In this document: positions 33,898-41,291 of the stretch, in pieces | Layout: every line of letters begins with the position of its first letter | Numbering within the stretch: position 1 is the first letter of the stretch | DNA from: Streptomyces venezuelae | Lineage (GTDB): Bacteria; Actinomycetota; Actinomycetes; Streptomycetales; Streptomycetaceae | NCBI RefSeq assembly: GCF_008642335.1 | Contig: NZ_CP029191.1 | Span: 4,154,001-4,218,000 of the forward strand | Reading direction: 5' to 3' | Length of the DNA stretch: 64,000 nucleotides | Translations under genes and position numbers: made by a program | The notes under the pieces: generated by a model | What the model was told of the DNA's origin: nothing | The model's database searches: none | What the model saw: the letters and a program-made list of their open reading frames with translations, nothing else

Positions 33898-33938
33898 GTA
33901 CCGAGCCTAGCGGAGTCGGCCCCGCCGGGAGAGGGAGG

Positions 33939-34640
33939 AAAATGGCCGCCGAATATGACATGACCGCGGGAAGTGGTGCGCCTTGCCCGGCGAGGAAGTC
34001 GTTGACGGTCACGCGGTACGTCTTCCCGGCCGTCACCCGCTCCCCCTTGACCTGGACGGTCTCGGTCAGCAGCCGCGCCGCCCCGGTCCGCCCCATGTCG
34101 ACCGAGCACTTGATCGCGGACGACAGCTGCAGGAACCGCGGGTCGTCGGCGTTGGCACCGGAGAACTGCTCACGCAGCACACTGAGCAACTGCTCCCCGG
34201 TGAGCGTCATGGTCACCAGCGGCGTCCCGAAGGGCTGTGTACGGAACGCGTCGGCGAAGGTGATGGCCCCGTCGCCCTTGCGGACGAGGCCGGCACGCAT
34301 GCCGCCCGGATTGAGGAAGGCCAACTCGGCCCGCTCCCCGCGGGTGGCCTCCACCTGCGCGCCGGCGAGCAGGCTGCCGAGGGGGGTCTCCTTCTCCTTG
34401 GACCCCCGCCCCGGCATGTCGGCGGAGATGTGTCCGACGGTCCGGTCGGCGACCTTGGCGGACGAGTCGTGCGAGTGCCCGCTGACGATGAGGTCGACGG
34501 CGCCGGGCGTCCGCTCGGCGATGCCCTTGATCCGCCCACGGAGCCGGGACCCGGGCCCGTCGGCGTCACAGTCCCCGCGCCCGGCGACGCCGTGCGCGGC
34601 TTCCCCTTCATGCACGAGCAACACCTGACAACGCGGACAA
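33939..34640 (-). pseudogene. decayed secreted 5'-nucleotidase/UshA-type phosphatase
   Basis: The minus strand contains disordered remains of a bifunctional metallophosphatase/5'-nucleotidase, normally about 600 residues. From the 5' side: LLVHEGEAAHG and VDLIVSGHSHDS (end of the metallophosphatase domain), then a jump to ETPLGSLLAGAQVEATRGERAELAFLNPGGMRAGLVR and ITFADAFRTQPFGTPLVTMTLTGEQLLSVL (C-terminal domain), ending at VNDFLAGQGAPLPAV. The start, the DxH and GNHE motifs, the stretch after the GHSH motif, and the C-terminus are missing. No signal peptide or start codon fits. The flanking 275 bases (34641-34915) hold no convincing gene. Confidence 0.78.
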
Positions 34641-34915
34641 CAGAGGACTCCCCCGATCAAGTCCCTGGCCCCCACGGTCAGGGACGCCCGCTGCCCCTCC
34701 CGAGCCTCGTCGACCAACCGGGCCAACCGCCCCGGACGGTTGACACAAGCTCGCCGGCGAGGCTCCTTCCCTATGTCGTCGGTCCGGCACCGCTCGGCAG
34801 CCGAGCCGACACCGGTGGGGCTCGGGCACTGATACGGGACTGACGTGAACCTCTGCATGGCGCAGGCCGCGGCGGTAGGCTCCGGAATCGAAGCGAGGGC
34901 GACGGAGGACAGAGT

Positions 34916-35260
34916 ATGAGTACCCCTGCTACCGACTCACCCGGTGTCCCTCCCATGCCGGAGAGAACGCCCAAGGCACTCCGCGAAGCCATCGCCCAGA
35001 ACGCTCCGCGGCTGCTCGCCGACTTCGACGCGCACTGGAAGCGGGCGATCGCCGACACGTACGACCTCGGTCCCGTACCGGCGTTCATGGCGCGCTGGTG
35101 GGGTGAGTACGCGATCGCCCGTGACCCCCATCTCGACGCTCACCTGACGGACCTCGAAGCGCGCGCCACGGAAGCCACCGACCTCGCCGAAGCCAGGAAG
35201 CTGGTGGAGGAAGCCTCCAACATCCGTCACATGGCCGCCCGCACGGAGCCCGGCCGTTGA
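34916..35260 (+). CDS. small helical protein, possible antitoxin (DUF6247-like)
   Basis: A 114-residue, acidic, mostly helical protein: LREAIAQNAPRLLADFDAHWKRAIADTYDLGPVPAFMARWWGEYAIARDPHLDAHLTDLEARA. The FDAHWKRAIxxxxDLxPVxxFMxRWWxEYA segment resembles DUF6247 proteins of Streptomyces. GGAGGA supports ATG 34916. The next gene begins inside its stop codon region (TTGA overlap) and encodes a small basic-aromatic protein, the arrangement of many toxin-antitoxin pairs. The antitoxin role is inference. Confidence 0.7.
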   Translation: MSTPATDSPGVPPMPERTPKALREAIAQNAPRLLADFDAHWKRAIADTYDLGPVPAFMARWWGEYAIARDPHLDAHLTDLEARATEATDLAEARKLVEEASNIRHMAARTEPGR

Positions 35261-35583
35261 GCGGCGACGCGTTGATGGGGCCACCGTGGCAGATGGACTG
35301 GACCCTCAAAGCCCAAGCGGCACGCGACGCACTGCCCGAGCACGTCCGGAAGATCGTCGACGCCGCTCGCGCCGAACTGGTGACGGCGAAGGACCCGTAC
35401 TTCCGAGGAATCGAGACGGACGCCGAGCTGCCCGACACGATGAGGGTCGAGCCCTCGCTGTCAACAAACCCGAAGGGCCCGCACCTCCTGCACTTCGACA
35501 ACTATCACGGTTGGTTGCGCTACACCTTCATGCGCCGTGTGCACGACCCCCAGATCGTCGTCGAAGAGATCTTCTGGCAATGA
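35257..35583 (+). CDS. small protein, possible RelE/ParE-like toxin
   Basis: A 108-residue protein. TTG 35257 overlaps the upstream stop and follows CGGAG; ATG 35275 is an alternative. It opens with a helical section (DWTLKAQAARDALPEHVRKIVDAARAELVTAKDPYFRGI) and ends in beta-rich LLHFDNYHGWLRYTFMRRVHDPQIVVEEIFW. Two helices then a sheet ending in a hydrophobic strand would suit a RelE/ParE fold, but I recognise no family motif. Coupled to the preceding gene. Confidence 0.62.
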   Translation: MSGDALMGPPWQMDWTLKAQAARDALPEHVRKIVDAARAELVTAKDPYFRGIETDAELPDTMRVEPSLSTNPKGPHLLHFDNYHGWLRYTFMRRVHDPQIVVEEIFWQ

Positions 35584-35641
35584 CGGACGGTGGTCCACAA
35601 CAACTCTGAGGGGCTGGCCGCGTACGGGGTACCCGTCATGC

Positions 35642-35752
35642 ATGGTGGCCATCGTGTACTCGTCCCGCAGCACAGCCACGACTGTGTGGGCGTTCGTGCT
35701 CTCGGCTCTCATCGTGCTGACCGTCGCCTGGTACGTCCGCCGCCGAAGGTAG
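35642..35752 (+). CDS. possible 36-residue single-helix membrane protein
   Basis: A short frame encodes MVAIVYSSRSTATTVWAFVL followed by SALIVLTVAWYVRRRR. It has one clear membrane helix and a basic tail, the layout of many bacterial small membrane proteins. No good ribosome site is seen and there is no homology argument. Confidence 0.3.
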   Translation: MVAIVYSSRSTATTVWAFVLSALIVLTVAWYVRRRR

Positions 35753-35833
35753 CCGCGACGGCCGGGCCCCGCTCCGGCGACGCCTGAACCCACTGGCAGA
35801 AGAGCACCGAAGCGGACGCTGTACCTTCCGTGC

Positions 35834-36352
35834 ATGGCCGACCTCGCCTCCCTCATCCAACTCCTCGGAGCCGGCAGTGTCGGCGCAGTCGTGACGCAGT
35901 ACGTGTCGGCAGGCCCGGAGCGCCGTCGGTCCCGCGCCACCGCTCGCGAAGCCATGGCCACCCTGGAGCAGGCGCACTGGGCCCACGGCAGGGACAACGA
36001 GTGGCCGCAACTGCGCACAGCGGTACACGCCTTCGAGTCGGCCGCCATGGCGGCGGGGGTGCCTCGCGAGGTCTCGGGCTGGTACGTCACCACACGCGTG
36101 GCGATCTACCTGGAGAGCCGCCGCGAGTGGGAGCGCAACCCGGACCCGGAGTTCGGCGGAGGCGTGTCCACGACGTACATGGACGCGTTCTCCGGCGCCA
36201 CGGAACTCGTCTATCAGTCCCTCTGGCACCCACAGCGCTCCCGCTTCACCTGGCGGCGCCGCCTGAAGAGGTCGAAGGAGCACACGAGGGCGACGGCTGC
36301 GGGGGCACCTTCAATCCTCCGGGACATCGAGGACCGCCCGACCGCCCTCTGA
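35834..36352 (+). CDS. conserved hypothetical protein
   Basis: A 172-residue protein. The first ~25 residues are hydrophobic (LASLIQLLGAGSVGAVVTQYV) and could be a membrane anchor, followed by a basic stretch (AGPERRRSRATAREAM) and a helical soluble region containing EVSGWYVTTRVAIYLESRREWERNP. It ends in a basic tail. I do not recognise a family. Start ATG 35834 lacks a strong site; codon use is typical of the strain. Confidence 0.65.
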   Translation: MADLASLIQLLGAGSVGAVVTQYVSAGPERRRSRATAREAMATLEQAHWAHGRDNEWPQLRTAVHAFESAAMAAGVPREVSGWYVTTRVAIYLESRREWERNPDPEFGGGVSTTYMDAFSGATELVYQSLWHPQRSRFTWRRRLKRSKEHTRATAAGAPSILRDIEDRPTAL

Positions 36353-36378
36353 GCAGCGTCACGCGCGGGGCAGGACCG

Positions 36379-36618
36379 TCAGATGTTCGTGCGCCCCTCG
36401 TCCCCCGGGACCGTTCGGATCCAGTCGCGGAATTTCCAGCAGGCGATGGGGGGCGCCGTCAGCATGGCCAGGAGGTAGAGGCCCACGCTTGCGGGGGAGA
36501 TCAGGTAGTACTCCCAGCGCGGCGGGAGCAGGGCGGGGAGGGCGATCAGGATCGTCAGGGTCAGCCATGTGGCCAGGGTGGTGAGTATCGCCTTGGAGAG
36601 CATGACGAGCACTCGCAT
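36379..36618 (-). CDS. small two-helix membrane protein
   Basis: A 79-residue protein with two or three membrane helices (AILTTLATWLTLTILIALPALL and YYLISPASVGLYLLAMLTAPPIA) and a charged tail (WKFRDWIRTVPGDEGRTNI). GAAGGGGA lies eight bases before ATG 36618. It is convergent with the hypothetical gene. No family was recognised. Confidence 0.62.
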   Translation of the reverse strand: MRVLVMLSKAILTTLATWLTLTILIALPALLPPRWEYYLISPASVGLYLLAMLTAPPIACWKFRDWIRTVPGDEGRTNI

Positions 36619-36676
36619 CGGGGTTCCCCTTCCTCAGGCCCGCCCGCCCGCGCGTACCGCACACCGCGCAGCAAGA

Positions 36677-36703
36677 AACCCCCGGGTCCATGACCCGGGG
36701 GTT
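36677..36703 (-). terminator. hairpin downstream of tRNA-Gly
   Basis: Perfect 12-bp arms AACCCCCGGGTC and GACCCGGGGGTT flank a CAT loop, starting nine bases past the 3' end of the minus-strand tRNA. This is a strong terminator. Confidence 0.85.
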
Positions 36704-36711
36704 CGAGTAAG

Positions 36712-36782
36712 AGCGGGTGACGAGAATCGAACTCGCACTCTCAGCTTGGGAAGCTGATGTTCTACCACTAAACTACACCCGC
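36712..36782 (-). tRNA. tRNA-Gly (anticodon CCC)
   Basis: On the minus strand the 71-nt sequence folds as a cloverleaf: acceptor GCGGGTG pairs with CACCCGC, D arm with TAGTTTAGTGGTAGA, anticodon arm TCAGC-TTCCCAA-GCTGA with anticodon CCC, and T arm GCGAG-TTCGATT-CTCGT. The discriminator is T and the CCA end is not encoded. Reads the GGG codon. Confidence 0.95.
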
Positions 36783-37072
36783 GAAAGACGCCGTATGAAC
36801 CGGTGTCGTAACGTCGCACACTCTACCTCATCCCGGGCCCCCGGCGCTCTCGCCGCGGGGCCCGAGTGCTGTCCGGGAGGGGGATGCGCCGTGCGTCCGC
36901 AGGGAGTTGGGGCGTACCGTGGCACGCGGTCGTGCCGCCTGGATGAGCGTCCCTTTCATACCGTAATGTGGCCTTTCGTCGTCGGCTCGGAGGCGAGCGT
37001 AAGACGAGTTTGTACGGGTGGTACGGGTACGTACGAGCTCACCTACGACTGGGGAAGGGACTACAGGACTTG

Positions 37073-37231
37073 ATGGAGCGCACCGTCGTCCGATGTGCCG
37101 AAGGGCACGTGTTCAGCACCGCTTCGTTCCCGATGCAGCAGGCGGACCGGCTCGGTCCTGGCCGGCTCATCCGCTGCCCGCGGTGTGCCCGGCTCCGGCA
37201 CGCCGTGCCGGTCACCTTGCAGCGACGGTAG
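37073..37231 (+). CDS. small zinc-ribbon-like protein
   Basis: A 52-residue protein, MERTVVRCAEGHVFSTASFP then MQQADRLGPGRLIRCPRCAR and a basic end. One CxxxH pair (CAEGH) and one CxxC (CPRC) make a plausible zinc ribbon. It is commonly found near dcd in Streptomyces, to my knowledge. AGGA lies just before ATG 37073. A simple (GGCAGTAGC)-like repetitive tract follows at 37228-37276. The 290 bases between the tRNA and this gene hold its promoter; no other feature was seen. Confidence 0.72.
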   Translation: MERTVVRCAEGHVFSTASFPMQQADRLGPGRLIRCPRCARLRHAVPVTLQRR

Positions 37232-37345
37232 CGGCGATAGCGGCAGTAGCAGCAGCGGCAGTAGCGGCAGCAGCTAACGAGAGCACCGGGGCGCGCGGGG
37301 CCGTCCGATTGGGGGCGGCCCCCGCGCTCTGCGTATCCTCGGTGC

Positions 37346-37921
37346 GTGCTTCTCTCAGACAAGGACATCCGGGCCGAGATCGACTCCGGACGGGTGCGGA
37401 TCGACCCGTACGACGAATCCATGGTGCAGCCCTCGAGCATCGACGTGCGGCTGGACCGCTACTTCCGGGTGTTCGAGAATCACCGCTACCCCCACATCGA
37501 CCCCTCCGTCGAGCAGGCCGACCTGACGCGGCTCGTGGAGCCCGAGGGCGATGAGCCGTTCATCCTCCACCCCGGGGAGTTCGTGCTCGCCTCGACGTAC
37601 GAGGTCATCTCCTTGCCGGATGATCTCGCCAGTCGGCTCGAGGGGAAGTCCAGCCTCGGGCGGCTCGGGCTCGTCACGCACTCCACCGCCGGGTTCATCG
37701 ACCCGGGGTTCAGCGGGCACGTGACCCTTGAGCTCTCGAACCTGGCGACCCTGCCGATCAAGCTCTGGCCGGGGATGAAGATCGGGCAGCTCTGCATGTT
37801 CCGGCTCACCTCGCCCGCCGAGGCCCCCTACGGGTCGGAGCGCTACGGGTCGCGTTACCAGGGACAGCGGGGGCCCACCGCCTCCCGTTCCTTCCTCAAT
37901 TTCCATCGGACACAGGTGTGA
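37346..37921 (+). CDS. dcd: dCTP deaminase
   Basis: A 191-residue enzyme that deaminates dCTP to dUTP, feeding dTTP synthesis. Conserved segments are [12 protein letters not shown] at the start, [45 protein letters not shown] (the nucleotide-binding core with catalytic Glu), and [12 protein letters not shown]. The C-terminus carries the [15 protein letters not shown] motif that closes over the nucleotide. Length is normal. GTG 37346 is the start. The downstream phosphoribosyltransferase begins nine bases after the stop, suggesting a nucleotide-metabolism operon. Confidence 0.96.
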   Translation: MLLSDKDIRAEIDSGRVRIDPYDESMVQPSSIDVRLDRYFRVFENHRYPHIDPSVEQADLTRLVEPEGDEPFILHPGEFVLASTYEVISLPDDLASRLEGKSSLGRLGLVTHSTAGFIDPGFSGHVTLELSNLATLPIKLWPGMKIGQLCMFRLTSPAEAPYGSERYGSRYQGQRGPTASRSFLNFHRTQV

Positions 37922-37929
37922 CATCCAGC

Positions 37930-38427
37930 ATGAGTGACGTGCGCGAGAATCTTTCGTACGAGAAGTTCGGCCGTGCTGTGCGGGAGCTCGCGCAGACCAT
38001 CGCCGACGACGGGTACCAGCCCGACGTGATCATCTCCATCGCCCGCGGTGGCGTCTTCGTCGCGGGCGGTCTCGCGTACGCACTCGACTGCAAGAACATC
38101 CACCTCGTGAACGTGGAGTTCTACACCGGGGTCGGGACGACGCTCGAGATGCCTGTGATGCTTGCGCCCGTTCCCAACGTCATCGACTTCACCGACAAGA
38201 AGGTGCTGATCGCCGACGACGTCGCCGACACCGGCAAGACGCTGAAGCTCGTCCACGACTTCTGCCTCGACCACGTCGCCGAGGTGCGGTCCGCCGTCAT
38301 CTACGAGAAGTCGCACTCCCTCGTGAAGTGCGAGTACGTGTGGAAGCGCACCGACGAGTGGATCAACTTCCCGTGGAGCGTCGAGCCTCCCGTCGTGAAG
38401 CGTCAGGGGCAGGTTCTCGACGCGTGA
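37930..38427 (+). CDS. phosphoribosyltransferase
   Basis: A 165-residue type I phosphoribosyltransferase. Features: DVIISIARGGVFVAGGLAYALD (early flexible-loop region) and the PRPP-binding VLIADDVADTGKTL (DDVxDTGxT signature). NVEFYTGVGTTLEMPVML is typical of the xanthine/hypoxanthine-type branch. The specific base is not certain. ATG 37930 is preferred; a GTG at 37918 overlapping the dcd stop is possible. It likely shares a transcript with dcd. A run of GTGAGCGT octamers and a strong terminator follow. Confidence 0.88.
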   Translation: MSDVRENLSYEKFGRAVRELAQTIADDGYQPDVIISIARGGVFVAGGLAYALDCKNIHLVNVEFYTGVGTTLEMPVMLAPVPNVIDFTDKKVLIADDVADTGKTLKLVHDFCLDHVAEVRSAVIYEKSHSLVKCEYVWKRTDEWINFPWSVEPPVVKRQGQVLDA

Positions 38428-38479
38428 GCGCGTGAGCGTGTGAGCGTGTGAGCGCGTAAGCGTGTGAGTACGTGAGAAG
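38424..38479 (+). repeat. 8-bp tandem repeat across the phosphoribosyltransferase stop
   Basis: Seven units of the form GTGAGCG(C/T), degenerating at the end, run in tandem from the stop codon. With an 8-base period, TGA falls successively in all three frames. Confidence 0.8.
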
Positions 38480-38514
38480 GGGTCGGTGGACGCCAAGTCC
38501 ACCGGCCCCTTCTC
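38474..38514. terminator. bidirectional terminator
   Basis: Two 18-base arms, GAGAAGGGGTCGGTGGAC and GTCCACCGGCCCCTTCTC, pair with a single G-T wobble around a GCCAA loop. It lies between the ends of the convergent phosphoribosyltransferase and Yip1 genes and should serve both. Confidence 0.88.
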
Positions 38515-38527
38515 GCATACGTGCCTA

Positions 38528-39529
38528 CTAGAACGTGCCCAGCTTGATGATCGACAGAATCGCCAGCAGCTGGATCGTCGACGCGCCCAGCGCCTTCGGC
38601 CACGGCAGGTCGTGGGACTTGCTGACCATCGTCGTGAGCAGCGCGCCCGCCGCGATCCACGTCGCCCAGCCGAGCAGCTGGACGAAGGGCTGGCCGCCGC
38701 CGAGGAACATCGCCACGATCACGCGGGGCGCGTCCGTCAGCGACATGATCAGCATGGAGAGGCCGACCGTCGGCTGCCACGCGCCGTTGCCGCCGAGCTG
38801 GCGGGCGAGGGTGTGCGTGACCACGCCCAGGATGAACGCGCTGATGGTGATCGCGACGCCGGTGGTGAGGACGAACGGGACCGCCGACGACAGCGTCGCG
38901 TTGATCGCGTCCTCGCGGGCCTCGTCGAACCCGAAGATCGCCAGCGCGCCGTAGAGGAACGTGACGATGAGGGCGGGGGCCCACATCGCGTAGTCCCGCA
39001 TCTGGAAGAAGGTCGGGCCGGGGCGCAGCACGATGCCGCGGAGCAGGTCCTTCCAGTGCAGGCGCGGGCCCACGGGGGCCGCGCTCGCCTGGCCCGCGCG
39101 GTACGTGTCGCCCTGGGTGTACGGGTCCTCGCCGATGGAGAAGGCCTGCGTGTGCCCGGGGTTGTTCGCCGCGTACGGGTCGTAGCCGCCCTGGGGGGCG
39201 CCGTGGCCGCGGTCGTCATGGCCGCCGAAGTACTCCGGCTCGCCATGGTTGCCGGCGCCGCCGCCCGCCTGGGGCCACTGCTGGTTGCCGCCGCCCCCGC
39301 CGCCGTACGGCCTGCTGCCGCCCTGCGGTGCGCCGCCCCCGTACTGCTGTGCGCCGCCCCCGTACTGCGGGGCCGACGGCGCAGGCGGGTAGCCGTACGG
39401 CTGCTGCCCTCCCTGCTGCGGGGCCTGCTGTCCGTACGGCTGCTGCCGCGGTTGTTGGTGCGGTCGCGGTTGTTGTTGCGGTCGCGGGGCGCGGTTGTCC
39501 CGGCCGCGTCCGATCCTGAATCCAGCCAC
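38528..39529 (-). CDS. Yip1-family membrane protein with Q/G/P-rich N-terminus
   Basis: A 333-residue protein. Residues 1-150 are low complexity, rich in Gln, Gly, Pro and Tyr (QQPRPHQQPRQQPYGQQAP). From about residue 160 there is a Yip1 domain with five membrane helices: WKDLLRGIVLRPGPTFFQMRDYAMWAPALIVTFLYGALAIFGF is the family hallmark region, followed by VLTTGVAITISAFILGVVTHTLARQLGG and further helices. Yip1 proteins are of unknown function in bacteria. GTG 39529 is the start. The long glutamine-rich tail may bind partners or be disordered. Confidence 0.82.
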   Translation of the reverse strand: MAGFRIGRGRDNRAPRPQQQPRPHQQPRQQPYGQQAPQQGGQQPYGYPPAPSAPQYGGGAQQYGGGAPQGGSRPYGGGGGGNQQWPQAGGGAGNHGEPEYFGGHDDRGHGAPQGGYDPYAANNPGHTQAFSIGEDPYTQGDTYRAGQASAAPVGPRLHWKDLLRGIVLRPGPTFFQMRDYAMWAPALIVTFLYGALAIFGFDEAREDAINATLSSAVPFVLTTGVAITISAFILGVVTHTLARQLGGNGAWQPTVGLSMLIMSLTDAPRVIVAMFLGGGQPFVQLLGWATWIAAGALLTTMVSKSHDLPWPKALGASTIQLLAILSIIKLGTF

Positions 39530-39659
39530 GAATCGAACGTACCTGTTCTGCGGGGGCGGGGCGTCCCTCCCCGGGAGGAGACGCGGCTTTGCGGCCGACC
39601 TGTGACAACCCCTAGGGGTACCCGGAGGGGTGACCCGGAAGGGTGTTCCCGTACGCGTT

Positions 39660-41150
39660 TCAGTGCGCCAGCGACGCTCCGTACGTCAGCGGGCCCGAAA
39701 CCGTTTCGAGGCCCAGCGACTTGGGGGTGACGACCGTCGTGCCCGTCGTGCCGGTCGCGAGGTGCGGGAGGTTCCAGACGCCGCCCGCCGACGCGTTCTC
39801 GCCGGGTGCGGCGGCCGAGAGGTCCGGGCTGCCGTCGCCGTTGTGGTCCGCGAAGTCGAGCGCCGCGCCGAACCGGTCGCCCGCCTCGGCGCCGCCCGGG
39901 ATGTTGGGGGAGTTCTGCTGGTACGAGACCGCGCCCACCGCCTTCCCGTCCTCCGTGAGGATGCCGTTCGCGCCGCCCTTCAGGACGGTGACGGCACCCG
40001 CGCCGGCCGCGCTGCCGATGGCCTCGCCCGGGGCGCCCGCGACCAGGTCGTCCTTCCCGTCGCCGTCGATGTCTGCCGCGGCGAGCGCGTTGCCGAAGTC
40101 GTCGCCCTTCTCGGCGACACCCGGGACGCCCGGGGTGTCCTGGTTGAGGGTCTGGCCCTCCCACACGAGGCCGTCGCCGTCCCCGTAGTGGATGTGGATG
40201 CCGCCGCCCTCGGCGAGCTCCTCGGGGCCGCACGGGTCGTCGATGTTCTCGTCGGCGATCTCACGGCAGTTGCCGAGGGCGAGGTCGTCGTGGCCGTCGC
40301 CGTTGAAGTCGCCCGCGGCCAGCGCGTTCGCCGCGCTGTTGTCGCTGCTCCAGGTCAGGTCGAGGTCGCCGGGGACCTCGTCGTTCTTGTCGTAGCGGTA
40401 GAGCTGGACGTGGGACTGCGTGCGGGTGGGGCTCTGCTCGTAGTACGCGACGGCCAGCTCGGGGAGGCCGTCGGAGTCGAAGTCGCCGGTCGTGAGGACG
40501 GGGGCGCGGCCGCCCATGCGGCGGGCCATGCCGGGGGTGGTGTCGGCGGTGTACGGGTTGGCGTTGAAGACGATCTGGTCCTTGCCGCCGATCGCCAGGT
40601 CGACGTCCGTGTCGCCGGTGAAGTCGGCTGCGGCCAGCGCGTTTCCGTACACGTCGCCGGCCTTCGCGCCCCGCGCCGCCGTATTGGCCAGGGCGAAGCC
40701 GTCGCCCGTGCCGTAGAGGACGGTGACGGAACCCGCGTCCGTCTTGCCGTCGATGTCCTCGCCGGGGGCGCCGATGACCAGGTCGGCGTACTTGTCGTCG
40801 TCTATGTACGCCGTGGTGACGGCCGCGCCGAAGCGGTCGCCTGCCTCCGGCGTGCCGGGCACCTCGACTGTGGCCTGGGTGATGCGCCGCACGTTGCTGG
40901 ACCCCGGGCCGCCCGGGCCGCCGAAGACGACGCTCACGTAGCCCGCCTTCGCCTTGCCGTCGACGGTGCCGCCCGGCACGCCCACGGCGAGATCCGCGTA
41001 TCCGTTGCCGTCGAAGTCGGCCTTCAGCGGGGCGGCGGCCGGAGCCGCGGCCGGGGCAGCGGTGGCCGAGGTCGTGAGGGGGAGGGTCAGGCCGGTGGCG
41101 GCCAGGACGGTCGCCGCGGCCAACGCCAGGGTGTGGGTACGTGCGCGCAT
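39660..41150 (-). CDS. secreted FG-GAP repeat protein 1
   Basis: A 496-residue protein with a signal peptide (THTLALAAATVLAATGLTLPL) and an integrin-alpha-like beta-propeller. Repeats of the FG-GAP type carry calcium-binding D-x-D/N-x-D-G motifs: DFDGNGYADLAVGVPGGTVDG, YIDDDKYADLVIGAPGEDIDG, DFNGDGHDDLALGN, DIDGDGKDDLVAGAPGEAIG, DHNGDGSPDLSAAAPGE. These proteins are extracellular; substrates or partners are unknown. GGAG precedes ATG 41150. It is the first of five such genes in a row on this strand. Confidence 0.9.
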   Translation of the reverse strand: MRARTHTLALAAATVLAATGLTLPLTTSATAAPAAAPAAAPLKADFDGNGYADLAVGVPGGTVDGKAKAGYVSVVFGGPGGPGSSNVRRITQATVEVPGTPEAGDRFGAAVTTAYIDDDKYADLVIGAPGEDIDGKTDAGSVTVLYGTGDGFALANTAARGAKAGDVYGNALAAADFTGDTDVDLAIGGKDQIVFNANPYTADTTPGMARRMGGRAPVLTTGDFDSDGLPELAVAYYEQSPTRTQSHVQLYRYDKNDEVPGDLDLTWSSDNSAANALAAGDFNGDGHDDLALGNCREIADENIDDPCGPEELAEGGGIHIHYGDGDGLVWEGQTLNQDTPGVPGVAEKGDDFGNALAAADIDGDGKDDLVAGAPGEAIGSAAGAGAVTVLKGGANGILTEDGKAVGAVSYQQNSPNIPGGAEAGDRFGAALDFADHNGDGSPDLSAAAPGENASAGGVWNLPHLATGTTGTTVVTPKSLGLETVSGPLTYGASLAH

Positions 41151-41184
41151 GGGGGCTCCGAGGGGAGGAGGGCGGATGGTGGAG

Positions 41185-41213
41185 CCGGGCCCGCACAGGC
41201 GGTGCGGGCCCGG
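41185..41213 (-). terminator. hairpin after FG-GAP gene 2
   Basis: Perfect 12-bp arms CCGGGCCCGCAC and GTGCGGGCCCGG flank a 5-base loop, 74 bases past the FG-GAP gene 2 stop and upstream of gene 1. Confidence 0.8.
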
Positions 41214-41231
41214 GGTGAGCGGTAGGGGTGA

Positions 41232-41291
41232 CCCGTGGGGATCAGCCCCGCGGGGAACAGTCCCGTGTGGATCAGTCCCGTGGGGGTCAGT
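41232..41291 (-). repeat. 15-bp tandem repeat at the end of FG-GAP gene 2
   Basis: Four consecutive 15-bp units with consensus CCCGTGGGGATCAGT extend across the stop codon of the gene. Confidence 0.75.

Noticed and set aside
37228-37276. Trinucleotide-like GGCAGTAGC tract after the zinc-ribbon gene as a regulatory element
   Set aside because: Short and imperfect; no structure or known motif beyond simple slippage.
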